Of a DNA stretch of 37,223 bases, positions 25,970-33,919 are shown piece after piece. The position numbers and the translations under genes were made by a program. The first letter of the stretch is position 1, and every line of letters begins with the position of its first letter. The notes below the pieces were generated by a model. It ran no database searches, was not told the DNA's origin, and was given only the letters and a program-made list of their open reading frames with translations. The DNA comes from Opitutia bacterium (GTDB lineage: Bacteria > Verrucomicrobiota > Verrucomicrobiae > Opitutales > Opitutaceae), in NCBI GenBank assembly GCA_947442255.1, contig CANEVO010000032.1, positions 1 to 37,223 of the forward strand. Reading direction: 5' to 3'.

Positions 25970-27613
25970 TTACGCCGCCCCGTAGCGTACACCGAAGATC
26001 AGGGTGAGGCCGACCACCGCCACGGGTGGCCACCAGCGGCCGGCCCGCTTCCAATCGGTGGCATAGCCGGCGGTCATGACGGCGAGCAGAAGGGTGAGCG
26101 ACGCCGGGCCGATCCACGGGGCGGCGAACGTCGCGGGCAGAAAGGCCCCCGGCCAGCGCACGCTCCACGCGACAATCGCCTCGATCGCGAGGAGCGTCAG
26201 GGCCGCGGCATGATTGCTCACGAGGACCCCGGAGTCGAATCCGGCCAGGCCGGCGAGGAGGGACGCGAATCCTCCCGCGGTTGCGACCATGGCGGCGGGG
26301 ATCAAGACGAGATTCGTGAGCAGCGATCCCGGGGTCAGCATCCCGAAGAATTGCACGCCCGTCAGGAGGCTCACGAGCGTGGCGGCGATTCCCACGGCGA
26401 GGGCGGAGAGAATCTTGCGCCAACCTGCGGCGATTCCGTGATGCCACCAGCGCCAGGCGGGTCGGGGGAGGTCGCGCCACGGAGCCCAGTGCTCCTGCCC
26501 GGCGTCGGCGAGCGGCACCCCAAAGAGAAAGAGCGCGCCGACGATGCTGTAACTCATCAGAAAGCTCGCGCCGAACACTTCCAAGGGAGAGCACAGCAGC
26601 ACGACGAGGGTGGAGGCCGCGAGCGCCGCGATTGGGTTGCCGGGCCTCCGCCAGGCCCGCGCCGAGGCGAAGAAGATCGCCATGATGAACGCCCGCACCG
26701 CGGACGCCGATCCACCGGTGATGTCGACGAACAACCAGAGTAGGACGCCGCCGGCGAGGTAGCGAAGGAGGGCCGGCAGCCGGAACAGCCGGAGGATCGA
26801 CTCGAGGGCGAGGGCAATCACCCCGATGTTCAGACCGCTGATCGCGAAGAGATGCATCGTGCCACTCTGCATGAACAGCGTGCGCTGCTCCTCGTTCAGC
26901 TCATGGGTGTGGCCGAGCATCATGGCGCGGAGCAGGCCGGCGAGCCGGGGCTGCTTCTCCGTGAGTCCGTACCCGAGGATCGACTCGAAGCGCGTGGCGG
27001 CGTGGGCGCAGAAGCGGTGATAGCGCGTGGGCGGCGTCTCCTCCGTGAGGATGCGGCCGCGGTTCAGCCGGAAGTTGATGCCCGCGGCGGCAAGGTAGCC
27101 GTCGAAGCTGTCGGCCGGCGGCGTTCGCGGCACCGTTCCGAGCACGCCGCCCGCCGCGACGACCGCACTGCGAATCGGGGCGCGCTCCCCGGGTCGGCGC
27201 CGGAGCGAGAAATAGATTCTCTGGGCGACCAGTTCCCGCAGGTGCGCTTCTGTCCGGGTGACGGTGGCGAGCCCCGTGATCGTGGCAGCGGTGGCGGCGC
27301 GGGGAAACACATGATCGATCCGCAGCCCCAGCCGGACTTCCCGGGGCGGAAGGTCCTCCCAGGCCGCCAACCGCGCCCGATGCAGCGAATATGCTGCGGC
27401 CCCGGCCAGCATCATTGCCGCGACCAGAGCGCCGGCCCACGCGCGCGGGCTTGAGTCGCGCATCCGCCAGGCCAGGACGACCAAGCCAAGGCTGGCAGCC
27501 AGGGTGCCGAACGGCGTGAGACCGCTGAACGCGCGCCCGACCGTCAGGCCGGCGATCAACGGCAGGACGAGCCAGAGCAGTGGTGCACGATGTCCCAGAC
27601 TCCGGCTGCGCAT
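25970..27613 (-). CDS. ComEC/Rec2-type DNA-uptake membrane protein without a C-terminal nuclease domain
   Basis: A 547-residue polytopic protein. Hydrophobic helices near the N-terminus surround a soluble OB-like region (about 85-190). The competence domain follows with the hallmark MHLFAISGLNIG (253-264), SASAVRAFIMA and LMSYSIVGALFLF. ComEC carries transforming single-stranded DNA through the inner membrane. Many homologues exceed 700 residues and end in a metallo-beta-lactamase-like domain; this one ends soon after the last helices with no HxHxDH motif, a known shorter architecture. ATG 27613 was chosen because upstream in-frame codons cover an intergenic repeat. Confidence 0.85.
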   Translation of the reverse strand: MRSRSLGHRAPLLWLVLPLIAGLTVGRAFSGLTPFGTLAASLGLVVLAWRMRDSSPRAWAGALVAAMMLAGAAAYSLHRARLAAWEDLPPREVRLGLRIDHVFPRAATAATITGLATVTRTEAHLRELVAQRIYFSLRRRPGERAPIRSAVVAAGGVLGTVPRTPPADSFDGYLAAAGINFRLNRGRILTEETPPTRYHRFCAHAATRFESILGYGLTEKQPRLAGLLRAMMLGHTHELNEEQRTLFMQSGTMHLFAISGLNIGVIALALESILRLFRLPALLRYLAGGVLLWLFVDITGGSASAVRAFIMAIFFASARAWRRPGNPIAALAASTLVVLLCSPLEVFGASFLMSYSIVGALFLFGVPLADAGQEHWAPWRDLPRPAWRWWHHGIAAGWRKILSALAVGIAATLVSLLTGVQFFGMLTPGSLLTNLVLIPAAMVATAGGFASLLAGLAGFDSGVLVSNHAAALTLLAIEAIVAWSVRWPGAFLPATFAAPWIGPASLTLLLAVMTAGYATDWKRAGRWWPPVAVVGLTLIFGVRYGAA

Positions 27614-27831
27614 CCCCCGGTTTAACCGTTGGGCCCGCGATCGCTGAGCCCGGAGAGACCCGAAAATGTGGGGCTCCGACCGGCGAAATGCGGTCGGCCG
27701 ACCGCCGAGGGCTGTTCCGCCCGGCTTCCGCCAGTCGGAGACTGGCGCCAATGGGAGGCCGCCTGACGATGTCACTTCGGCTTCTACGGGCTTTTGCTTC
27801 TGGCCCATTCGTGTTCACTGTCCGTTTTTCC
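27614..27831. repeat. Divergent comEC-rarA spacer with hairpin repeats
   Basis: It holds a CGCCAGTC-GGA-GACTGGCG hairpin (27729-27747) and, before it, an imperfect GACCGGC..GGTCGGCCGACC palindrome near 27677-27701. These look like another dispersed repeat family. It must also contain the two divergent promoters, which could not be identified. Confidence 0.5.
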
Positions 27832-29202
27832 ATGCCGGCTGCCGACCAATCCGATCTCTTTGGCGATGATCCGCCGGCCGTGCCCGCCCCGGACGGAACG
27901 AGTAGCGCGGCACGCAAGGCAATGCAGCCTCTGGCGGCGCGGATGCGCCCGCGGGGCCTGGCGGAGGTGGTGGGCCAGCAACACATCCTGGCGCCCGGCA
28001 GCCTCCTGCCCCGGCTCGTGGCGCAGAATCGCTTCGGCTCACTCCTGTTCTACGGGCCTCCCGGTTGCGGTAAGACCAGCATCGCGGAGGCGATCGCGCA
28101 TGAAACCAAGAGCCGCTTCGTCCGGGTGAATGCGGTGATGTCGAACGTCGCGGAATTGCGCGAGATTCTGGCCGCGGCCCGCCGCCGTCCGGAGGCCGCG
28201 ACGATTCTCTTCATCGACGAGCTGCACCGCTTCAACAAATCGCAGCAGGATCTGCTGCTGCCCGACGTCGAGGAGGGCAACGTCCGCCTCATCGGCGCCA
28301 CGACCCACAATCCCGGTTTCTACGTCAACCCACCGCTGCTCTCGCGGAGCCATCTGTTCCGGCTCGAGCCGCTCGGCACGGCCGAGGTGATGTGCGTGTT
28401 GAAGCAGGCGTTGTCCGATTCCGAGCGCGGGCTCGGGGCGCGGAGCGTGACGGCGGCCGACAAGATTCTGGCTGATCTCGCGGTCCTCTGTGACGGCGAC
28501 CTGCGGCGCGCGTTGAATGCGCTCGAAGTGCTGGTGCTCGGGCTGCCGGAGCAGGCCGAGATCACGCCCGCGGAACTGGAGGTCTTCGCGCGGGAGCGGC
28601 GGATTCGCTACGACGCGGACGAGGACGAGCATTACGACACGATTTCGGCCTACATCAAAAGCTGCCGCGGGAGCGATCCCGACGCGGCGATGTACTGGCT
28701 CGCGAAGATGCTCGCGGGCGGGGAAGACCCGCGTTTCATCGCGCGGCGCCTGGTGATTCTTGCCAGCGAGGACGTGGGGCTGGCGGATCCGCAGGCGCTG
28801 CCGTTGACAGTGGCCGCGCACCACGCCTGCGACTTTGTCGGGTTGCCCGAGGCCGAGCTCACCCTCGCGCACGCGACCCTCTACATCGCGACCGCGCCGA
28901 AGAGCAATTCGGCCACGCTCGCGCTGGGGGAGGCGCATCGGGTGCTGAAGGAACAACCGGTGCAGAAAATTCCGTCCGCGCTGCGCAGCAAGACCGGCCA
29001 GGCCAACAAGCGGATGGGCCAGGGCCAAGGCTACGATTATTCGCACAATTTTCCGGAGAACATCTCCGGGCAGGATTACCTCGAGCGTCCGGTGACGCTT
29101 TACACGCCGAAAGGTACGGGCTGGGAAGCGAAGATCGCGGACCGACTCGCGCGGTGGAAGGCGCTGAAGGGCGAGCTGCGCCAGCCCGCCAAACCGGAGT
29201 AG
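27832..29202 (+). CDS. rarA: Replication-associated recombination protein A (RarA/MgsA)
   Basis: A 456-residue AAA+ ATPase of the RarA/MgsA/WRNIP1 family, acting at stalled replication forks and related to clamp loaders. The N-terminal QSDLFGDD resembles a clamp-binding peptide. Then come RMRPRGLAEVVGQQHIL, Walker A GPPGCGKT (75-82), Walker B FIDE (127-130), sensor GATTHNP and the C-terminal tetramerisation region with the GYDYSHNFPENI signature. The length matches the family. ATG 27832 is preferred; earlier in-frame starts lie in the repeat-bearing spacer. Confidence 0.95.
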   Translation: MPAADQSDLFGDDPPAVPAPDGTSSAARKAMQPLAARMRPRGLAEVVGQQHILAPGSLLPRLVAQNRFGSLLFYGPPGCGKTSIAEAIAHETKSRFVRVNAVMSNVAELREILAAARRRPEAATILFIDELHRFNKSQQDLLLPDVEEGNVRLIGATTHNPGFYVNPPLLSRSHLFRLEPLGTAEVMCVLKQALSDSERGLGARSVTAADKILADLAVLCDGDLRRALNALEVLVLGLPEQAEITPAELEVFARERRIRYDADEDEHYDTISAYIKSCRGSDPDAAMYWLAKMLAGGEDPRFIARRLVILASEDVGLADPQALPLTVAAHHACDFVGLPEAELTLAHATLYIATAPKSNSATLALGEAHRVLKEQPVQKIPSALRSKTGQANKRMGQGQGYDYSHNFPENISGQDYLERPVTLYTPKGTGWEAKIADRLARWKALKGELRQPAKPE

Positions 29203-29523
29203 ATCGAGCGCCGCGGGTGAAGGTCGCGCCGGAACCGCCGGAACGCGGGACCACGAACGAGAAGCTTCTCCTCGGCCGGCTTCGCGGCTTCGCGTGAGCA
29301 AAGATTGGGAGGGTCGGGCTGCGCCGAGGAGGGCAACGCTCAAAGCCCACCTTTTAACGCTCAATGGGGGACCGAACGGGGATTCGGTTCACGCGAAGGC
29401 GCGAAGAATGGAGATTTTTTTGCGCCACGCTGCGCCTTGGTACGGCCCGCTCCCCCGTCGTTGAAGATGGCCTAACGTAATTTGCCGGCCGGAGACCGGG
29501 TGCTGCGGCCCGGATCGTGAGGA
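29203..29523. repeat. 321-bp convergent spacer with GCGAAG-type inverted repeat
   Basis: CGGCTTCGCGGCTTCGCGTG near 29278-29297 faces GTTCACGCGAAGGCGCGAAG at about 29388-29407, forming an inverted pair about 90 nt apart between the converging rarA and thioredoxin genes. Related arms occur near 8323-8350 and, more weakly, 32826-32857. No gene is supported here. Confidence 0.6.
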
Positions 29524-29985
29524 CTACTTCAGATGCGCGCTGATGAACTGCACGATGGCAGTTGCCGGCTGTGCGCCGGACTGGCGCGCCACCTCGCGGC
29601 CGCCCTGGAACAGGACAAACGCCGGAATACCGCGGATCTGAAGTTGCTGCGGAGCGCGCGTGAGGATCTGGGTGTTGGCCTTGGCCACGAGCCAGCGACC
29701 AGCTCCGGCCGCGGCGACCTTCACGAGTTCGGGCGCGACCATTTTGCAGGGGCCGCACCATTCCGCCCAGAAGTCCACCATCACGGGCAGCGGCGAGCGC
29801 GCGATGAGGGCGTCGAAGGCGTCGTCGTTCGCGAGGTCGATCGGCTCGGCTGGCAGCGAGAGCGCCGTGCCGCACTTCGCGCAGCGCGGCGGATCGGAAA
29901 GCTTCTCATAGCGGAGCCGGTTGCGCTGGCCGCAGCTGGGACAGGGAGCGATCAGGCCGCGTTCGTCGGAAGAAATGGCGCCCAT
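29524..29985 (-). CDS. trxC: Thioredoxin with N-terminal zinc ribbon (thioredoxin 2 type)
   Basis: A 153-residue thioredoxin. Residues 15-38 form a zinc ribbon with two CxxC pairs (C15, C18; C35, C38), the mark of thioredoxin 2 (TrxC). The redox site is WCGPC (C77, C80), preceded by VDFWAE and followed by the cis-proline segment RGIPAF. It reduces protein disulfides in the cytoplasm; the zinc ribbon in TrxC makes it redox-sensitive. It lies 30 bp downstream of the DnaJ-like gene on the same strand, so the two probably form a stress-related operon. Confidence 0.9.
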   Translation of the reverse strand: MGAISSDERGLIAPCPSCGQRNRLRYEKLSDPPRCAKCGTALSLPAEPIDLANDDAFDALIARSPLPVMVDFWAEWCGPCKMVAPELVKVAAAGAGRWLVAKANTQILTRAPQQLQIRGIPAFVLFQGGREVARQSGAQPATAIVQFISAHLK

Positions 29986-30015
29986 GATGGCGGGACGATC
30001 GAAGGCCGCGTCCGC

Positions 30016-31008
30016 TCAGGCTTCACCGCGGGCGCGCGGGGCGAAAGACGAGGCGTGGCCGAGTTTTTCCCAGAGGGCCTTTTCCTCGGTCGAAATCTGC
30101 GGGGGGATTTGCACGTGGACCACCGCGTAGAGATCCCCGCGTTCCCCGGCGGCGCCCGTGGGCAGGCCTTGGCCGCGCATCCGGAAGCGACGACCGTGAC
30201 TGGTGCCGGGCGGCACGGTAAGTTTCACGCTGCCAGAAAGGGTCGGCACCACGACTTGGGCGCCGAGGACTGCCTCCCAGGGGGCGAGGTCGAGTTCGTG
30301 ATCCAAGTCGGCGCCATCAGGTTCGAAGTCCGGATGCGCCGCGAGCCGGATTCGCAGGTAAAGGTCGCCCGGCTGGGCGCCGCCGCTGCCCGCTCCGCCC
30401 TTGCCCGGAACGCGGATCCGCCGGCCCGCCAGCGCGCCCGGGGGAATGCGGACCTTGAGGGTCTCTGTTTCCTGCTCGCCGGTGTAGGGATTGTTTCGTT
30501 GCAGCGACACGCTGCGAGTCGAGCCGTGCATCGCCTCATTCAGGGTGACAAGAATGTTTCCCTCGATATCGGACCCCGGCTCGGGGGCCTCGGCGGCCTG
30601 CCGACGGTCGCGGGCCTGGCGCAGGATGTCCTCCATGTTACCGCCTCTCCCCACCCCGCCGCCGAAGAATTGTTCAAAGAAGTCGCTGAAGCCGGTGCCG
30701 CCAAAGTGATACTCTTGCGAGCCGCCGTTCCCACCGCGTCCTGGACCGCCACGGGCGCCGGGTGGGGGCCGGCCGCCGGACTGCCAGTTGGCGCCGAGTT
30801 CGTGATATTGGCGGCGCTTGTCGGGATCGCTGAGCACCTCGTTGGCCTCGTTGATCTCCTTGAACTTCTCCTCGGCCCTTTTCTTGTCCTTGGCGACATC
30901 CGGATGGAACTGGCGGGCCAGCTTCCGAAACGCGGTCTTGATGTCGGCTTCGGACGCGTCGCGCGCCACGCCCAACACCTTGTAGTAGTCTTTGAACTCA
31001 ACGGCCAT
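30016..31008 (-). CDS. DnaJ-class co-chaperone (CbpA-like, no zinc finger)
   Basis: A 330-residue Hsp40. The J domain is at 1-70 with HPD at 35-37 (ARQFHPDVAKD). A Gly/Phe-rich linker follows (about 75-125), then two C-terminal beta domains (about 145-320) containing DLYLRIRLAAHPDFE and WEAVLGAQVVVPTL. There is no cysteine-rich zinc-finger domain, so it is a type II/CbpA-like partner for DnaK rather than canonical DnaJ. A much longer open frame exists upstream, but ATG 31008 starts the J domain exactly (MAVEFKDYYKVLG). It is divergently placed from the secreted protein gene, with a 142-bp shared upstream region. Confidence 0.92.
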   Translation of the reverse strand: MAVEFKDYYKVLGVARDASEADIKTAFRKLARQFHPDVAKDKKRAEEKFKEINEANEVLSDPDKRRQYHELGANWQSGGRPPPGARGGPGRGGNGGSQEYHFGGTGFSDFFEQFFGGGVGRGGNMEDILRQARDRRQAAEAPEPGSDIEGNILVTLNEAMHGSTRSVSLQRNNPYTGEQETETLKVRIPPGALAGRRIRVPGKGGAGSGGAQPGDLYLRIRLAAHPDFEPDGADLDHELDLAPWEAVLGAQVVVPTLSGSVKLTVPPGTSHGRRFRMRGQGLPTGAAGERGDLYAVVHVQIPPQISTEEKALWEKLGHASSFAPRARGEA

Positions 31009-31150
31009 TGCCGACAAATTACCACATGTGCGCGTGAAGGAAAGCGTCCGCGCGCCGGGTCTTCCCGTTATCCCTTCAGCGGCCCGTGGTGAACAAAGCT
31101 TAAAAGTACGAGCGGGGTGCGATCCACTTGCCCGCCTGCGGGGTGCGGCT

Positions 31151-31627
31151 ATGGTTTCGTCCGTGAAACTCATCCTCGGCCTGCTGACTTCGATCTTCGT
31201 GGCGGCTGCCTTGGTCGCCCAGCCGGCTCCTCCCGCCAAATCCGGTTCGGGCAAAGCGGCTCCGGCCAAGGGAGCCAAGGCTGAGGAGCCAGCGCCGAAA
31301 ATCGAAGGCATGGAGATTCCTCGTCCCGGTGGGGGTTTCCTCGGCGTGCAGATCCTCAACGGTGCCTTCAAGCTGAACTTCTACGATGCGGAGAAAAAGC
31401 CGGCGCCGCCCGACGTGGCCCGGGCCGTGATGCGCTGGGATGCCAAGTACAAGGTGGGGCAGGAACGAATCGTGCTGAATCCCGGGGAGACGAATGCGCT
31501 CTCGAATCCCCGAACCATCCGTCCGCCCTATATCTTCAAGCTGTTCATCGTCCTCCTCAAGGACGCGGCCGCCGAGAGCGCGGAGGCCCCGGCGGGCGAA
31601 AGTTACGCCGTGGATTTTCGGCAGTGA
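31151..31627 (+). CDS. Small secreted protein of unknown function
   Basis: A 158-residue protein. It starts with a signal peptide (MVSSVKLILGLLTSIFVAAA, probable cleavage after LVAQ/AQ), then an Ala/Pro/Lys-rich linker (about 24-50) and a C-terminal domain of about 105 residues with alternating polar and hydrophobic strands (FLGVQILNGAFKLNFYD, then YIFKLFIVLLKDA). It is likely periplasmic or envelope-exposed; the family was not recognised. ATG 31151 is the first start that places the signal peptide at the N-terminus. Co-transcription with ribB, 54 bp downstream, is possible. Confidence 0.75.
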   Translation: MVSSVKLILGLLTSIFVAAALVAQPAPPAKSGSGKAAPAKGAKAEEPAPKIEGMEIPRPGGGFLGVQILNGAFKLNFYDAEKKPAPPDVARAVMRWDAKYKVGQERIVLNPGETNALSNPRTIRPPYIFKLFIVLLKDAAAESAEAPAGESYAVDFRQ

Positions 31628-31681
31628 CCGCGTTTTGTTTTGCAAATGCCCGGTAATCTTTCGCGTTAGGCGGCAAACTGC

Positions 31682-32785
31682 ATGACCGCCTCCGCTCTAC
31701 CGCCCTTCGATCCGGTTGAAACCGCGATCGCCGAGATTGCCGCCGGGCGCCTGATCATCGTGACCGATGACGAGAGCCGCGAGAACGAGGGCGATCTGAT
31801 CATGGCGGCGTCGAAGGTGACGCCCGAGACAGTCAACATGATGATCCGCTACGGTAGCGGCATCGTCTGCGTGCCGACCGTGGAGCATCAATTGCGCCGG
31901 CTCGGACTCGGGCCGATGGTGGCGAGCAACCGGGAATCGCAGCGGACGGATTTCACCGTCAGCGTCGATGCGGCCGAGGGCATCACGACCGGGATCAGTG
32001 CCTACGATCGCGCGCGGACCATTTCCCTCCTGGCCGATCCGGGGACGCGGGCCGAGCAGCTGGTCCAGCCCGGCCATGTCTTTCCCCTGCGGGCGCGGCC
32101 GGGCGGCGTGCTCGAGCGGGCCGGGCACACCGAGGCGGCGGTCGATCTGGCCACGCTGGCCGGACTGGCGCCGATGGGCGTGCTCTGCGAGTTGGTCAAC
32201 GACGACGGCACCGTCCAGCGGCTGCCGCAACTCGTGGCCTTCAAGGAGAAGTTCGGGCTGAAGATGATCTCGATCGCCGGGCTGATCGAATACCGGGCGC
32301 GCCGCGATCACCTCGTGGAACTGGTCACCCGGCAGGCGTTCCCCTCGGAATTCGGTGACTTCACGCTCCACGTTTTTCGCAGCCGCCTCGATGGCCGTCA
32401 CCATCTGGCGCTGACCATGGGGGCCTTGAGCGGCGATCCGACCCTGGTCCGTGTGCACAGCGAGAATCTGTTGAGCGACGTGTTTCGCGCGCGCGGCATG
32501 ATCGGGCACAAGATGCTGACCTCCTCGCTCGAGGCCGTCGCCGCGGCGGGCCGAGGGGTGGTGCTCTACATGGAGCCGGCGAACGCGGGCGACGTCCTGG
32601 TGCGCAGCTTGCAGTGGAAACCGGGCGAGGCCCTGCCGCCGATGGACTTCCGCGATTACGGCATCGGCGCGCAGATTCTGGTTTCCCTGGGCCTCGGAAA
32701 AATCCGCCTCCTGTCCAATAGCACCCGCAAGGTCGTGGGCCTCGATGGCTACGGCCTGGAGATTGTGGAACAGGTCGGCATCTGA
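31682..32785 (+). CDS. ribB: 3,4-dihydroxy-2-butanone 4-phosphate synthase with degenerate GTP cyclohydrolase II domain
   Basis: A 367-residue RibBA-like fusion in riboflavin synthesis. The N-terminal DHBP synthase domain is intact: DDESRENEGDLIMAA (29-43), ASNRESQRTDFTVS (81-94), TTGISAYDRA (102-111), HVFPLRARPGGVLERAGHTEA (132-152) and GVLCELVND. It makes 3,4-dihydroxy-2-butanone 4-phosphate from ribulose 5-phosphate. The C-terminal RibA-like domain (about 210-367) keeps the fold marker RVHSE and the ending VVGLDGYGLEIVEQV. It lacks the zinc-binding cysteines expected just after RVHSE (here RVHSENLLSDVFRARGMIGH) and has AAGRGVVLYME in place of the usual active-site loop. The second activity is probably lost (RibBX-like). 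No FMN riboswitch was recognised upstream. Confidence 0.9.
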   Translation: MTASALPPFDPVETAIAEIAAGRLIIVTDDESRENEGDLIMAASKVTPETVNMMIRYGSGIVCVPTVEHQLRRLGLGPMVASNRESQRTDFTVSVDAAEGITTGISAYDRARTISLLADPGTRAEQLVQPGHVFPLRARPGGVLERAGHTEAAVDLATLAGLAPMGVLCELVNDDGTVQRLPQLVAFKEKFGLKMISIAGLIEYRARRDHLVELVTRQAFPSEFGDFTLHVFRSRLDGRHHLALTMGALSGDPTLVRVHSENLLSDVFRARGMIGHKMLTSSLEAVAAAGRGVVLYMEPANAGDVLVRSLQWKPGEALPPMDFRDYGIGAQILVSLGLGKIRLLSNSTRKVVGLDGYGLEIVEQVGI

Positions 32786-32922
32786 AACCCGGCACGGCGT
32801 CTGCCCCAAGTCGGAACCATACCGTTGAACCGCCAAGTTGGCGAAGAGGCGCGAAGGCCGCCGCCAGAGAAATTCGATTTCGAGTTGCGGATTCAGCTTT
32901 ATAACGAGGGAATGAACCTTCC
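32786..32922 (+). repeat. ribB-ribH spacer with GCGAAG-type repeat arm and weak bridge ORF
   Basis: Contains TTGAACCGCCAAGTTGGCGA and GAGGCGCGAAGG, related to the GCGAAG family. After the ribB stop the same frame stays open to TGA 32924-32926, which overlaps the ribH ATG (ATGA). Possible starts in it are TTG 32825 (LNRQVGEEARR...) or ATG 32912 (MNLP). GAGGGAATGAACC just upstream of ribH may instead give it an ordinary binding site. Confidence 0.45.
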
Positions 32923-33396
32923 ATGAGTCTTGCCGTCCCAGAGAATCGCCCGGTTGATGGCGCTGCCTTCCGGCTCGGCATTGCGGCGGCGCGATTCAAC
33001 GAAGAGCTCGTCAATGGCTTGTTGGAGCGGGTGATGGACGGGCTGCGGGCCGCCGGGGTGAAGTCCGAGAATGTGGCGATCGTGCGGGTTCCCGGTTCGC
33101 ATGAAGTCCCGTGGGCAACCCAACGGCTGGCCATCGGCGCGCAGTGCGACTGCGTGATCGGGCTGGGCGTGCTGATCGCGGGCAACACCTCGCACCACGA
33201 GATGGTGGGGCAGAGCGTCTCCCAGGCCCTCCAGCACGTGGCGTTGGAAACCGGCGTGCCGGTCATCAATGGCGTGTTGGTCGTGAACACCCCGGACCAG
33301 GCGCGGGAGCGTTGCGTGGGATCCATCAACCGCGGGGCGGAGTTTGCCGCCGCCGCGCTGGAGATGGCCGCTTTGAAGAGGAAATTCTCGCGATGA
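32923..33396 (+). CDS. ribH: 6,7-dimethyl-8-ribityllumazine synthase
   Basis: A 157-residue lumazine synthase that condenses the RibB product with 5-amino-6-ribitylaminouracil. Visible family parts are RFNEELVNGLLE at the substrate site, VPGSHEVPWATQRLA, GLGVLIAGNTSHHEMV with the catalytic histidine region, NGVLVVNTPDQARER and NRGAEFAAAALEM. The length is normal for this icosahedral-type enzyme. The stop overlaps the nusB ATG (ATGA), showing tight coupling. Confidence 0.95.
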   Translation: MSLAVPENRPVDGAAFRLGIAAARFNEELVNGLLERVMDGLRAAGVKSENVAIVRVPGSHEVPWATQRLAIGAQCDCVIGLGVLIAGNTSHHEMVGQSVSQALQHVALETGVPVINGVLVVNTPDQARERCVGSINRGAEFAAAALEMAALKRKFSR

Positions 33397-33836
33397 GCAA
33401 AGCCCAGTTCGCCCAGCGGCGCGATGGCCGTGTGGCCGCCGTCCAGTACCTGTATGCGTGGAGCATCAATCCGCCGAAGAACCTCGCGGACGATCTACAC
33501 ACCTTCTTCGAGAACTGCCCGGAACCGCGCGATCACTATGCGTTTGGTGAGGAGCTGATCCACGGACTGATCGCTCACGCTCCCGAGATCAATGCGCGAA
33601 TCAAGGAGCTGGCCCAGAACTGGGAGTTCGAGCGCATCGCCAAGATCGACCTCGCGATCCTGCGCGTGGCGATCTTCGAGATGATTTACCGGAAGGACAT
33701 TCCGCCGATCGTGTCGATCAACGAGGCGATCGATCTGTCCAAGCAGTTTTCCAATGCCGATGCCAAGCGCTTCATCAACGGCATCCTCGATCGGGTGAAG
33801 GAACAGGTCGGCCGCGATGCGCGGAAGGCGGAATAA
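33393..33836 (+). CDS. nusB: Transcription antitermination protein NusB
   Basis: A 147-residue all-helical NusB, which binds boxA RNA with NusE (S10) in rRNA antitermination. Family segments are RDGRVAAVQYLYAWSI, WEFERIAKIDLAILRVAIFEMIY and the hallmark PPIVSINEAIDLSKQFSNADAKRFINGILDRV. The frame runs open through ribH, but ATG 33393, overlapping the ribH stop, gives the standard start. The ribH-nusB order is widespread in bacteria. Confidence 0.95.
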   Translation: MSKAQFAQRRDGRVAAVQYLYAWSINPPKNLADDLHTFFENCPEPRDHYAFGEELIHGLIAHAPEINARIKELAQNWEFERIAKIDLAILRVAIFEMIYRKDIPPIVSINEAIDLSKQFSNADAKRFINGILDRVKEQVGRDARKAE

Positions 33837-33844
33837 TCATCAGG

Positions 33845-33915
33845 GCGAAGGCCGGGTGCCGAATGGGATCGGCACGATCTGAATTCGGTGTTCGGCATTC
33901 CTCATTCGGCATTTT
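33845..33915. repeat. GCCGAATG/CATTCGGC inverted repeat, nusB-ftsY (family G)
   Basis: GGGTGCCGAATGGGA on the left faces TTCGGCATTCCTCATTCGGC on the right, with GAATTCGGTG between. The element is read in frame with ftsY from an upstream ATG (33863) as MGSARSEFGVRHSSFGIFA, but that extension is repeat-derived, so ATG 33920 is the likelier ftsY start. Confidence 0.6.
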
Positions 33916-33919
33916 CGCG

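Noticed and set aside
27614..27808. N-terminal extension of ComEC by 65 residues
   Set aside because: The extra residues are encoded by hairpin repeats in the divergent spacer and have no membrane character; ATG 27613 gives a normal ComEC start.
31009..31371. N-terminal extension of the DnaJ-like protein by 121 residues
   Set aside because: The frame runs antisense through the signal-peptide end of the secreted protein gene; the J domain begins exactly at ATG 31008.
31628..31681. Possible FMN riboswitch upstream of ribB
   Set aside because: The spacer is only 54 bp and shows none of the conserved RFN-element segments; no candidate was seen before ribH either.
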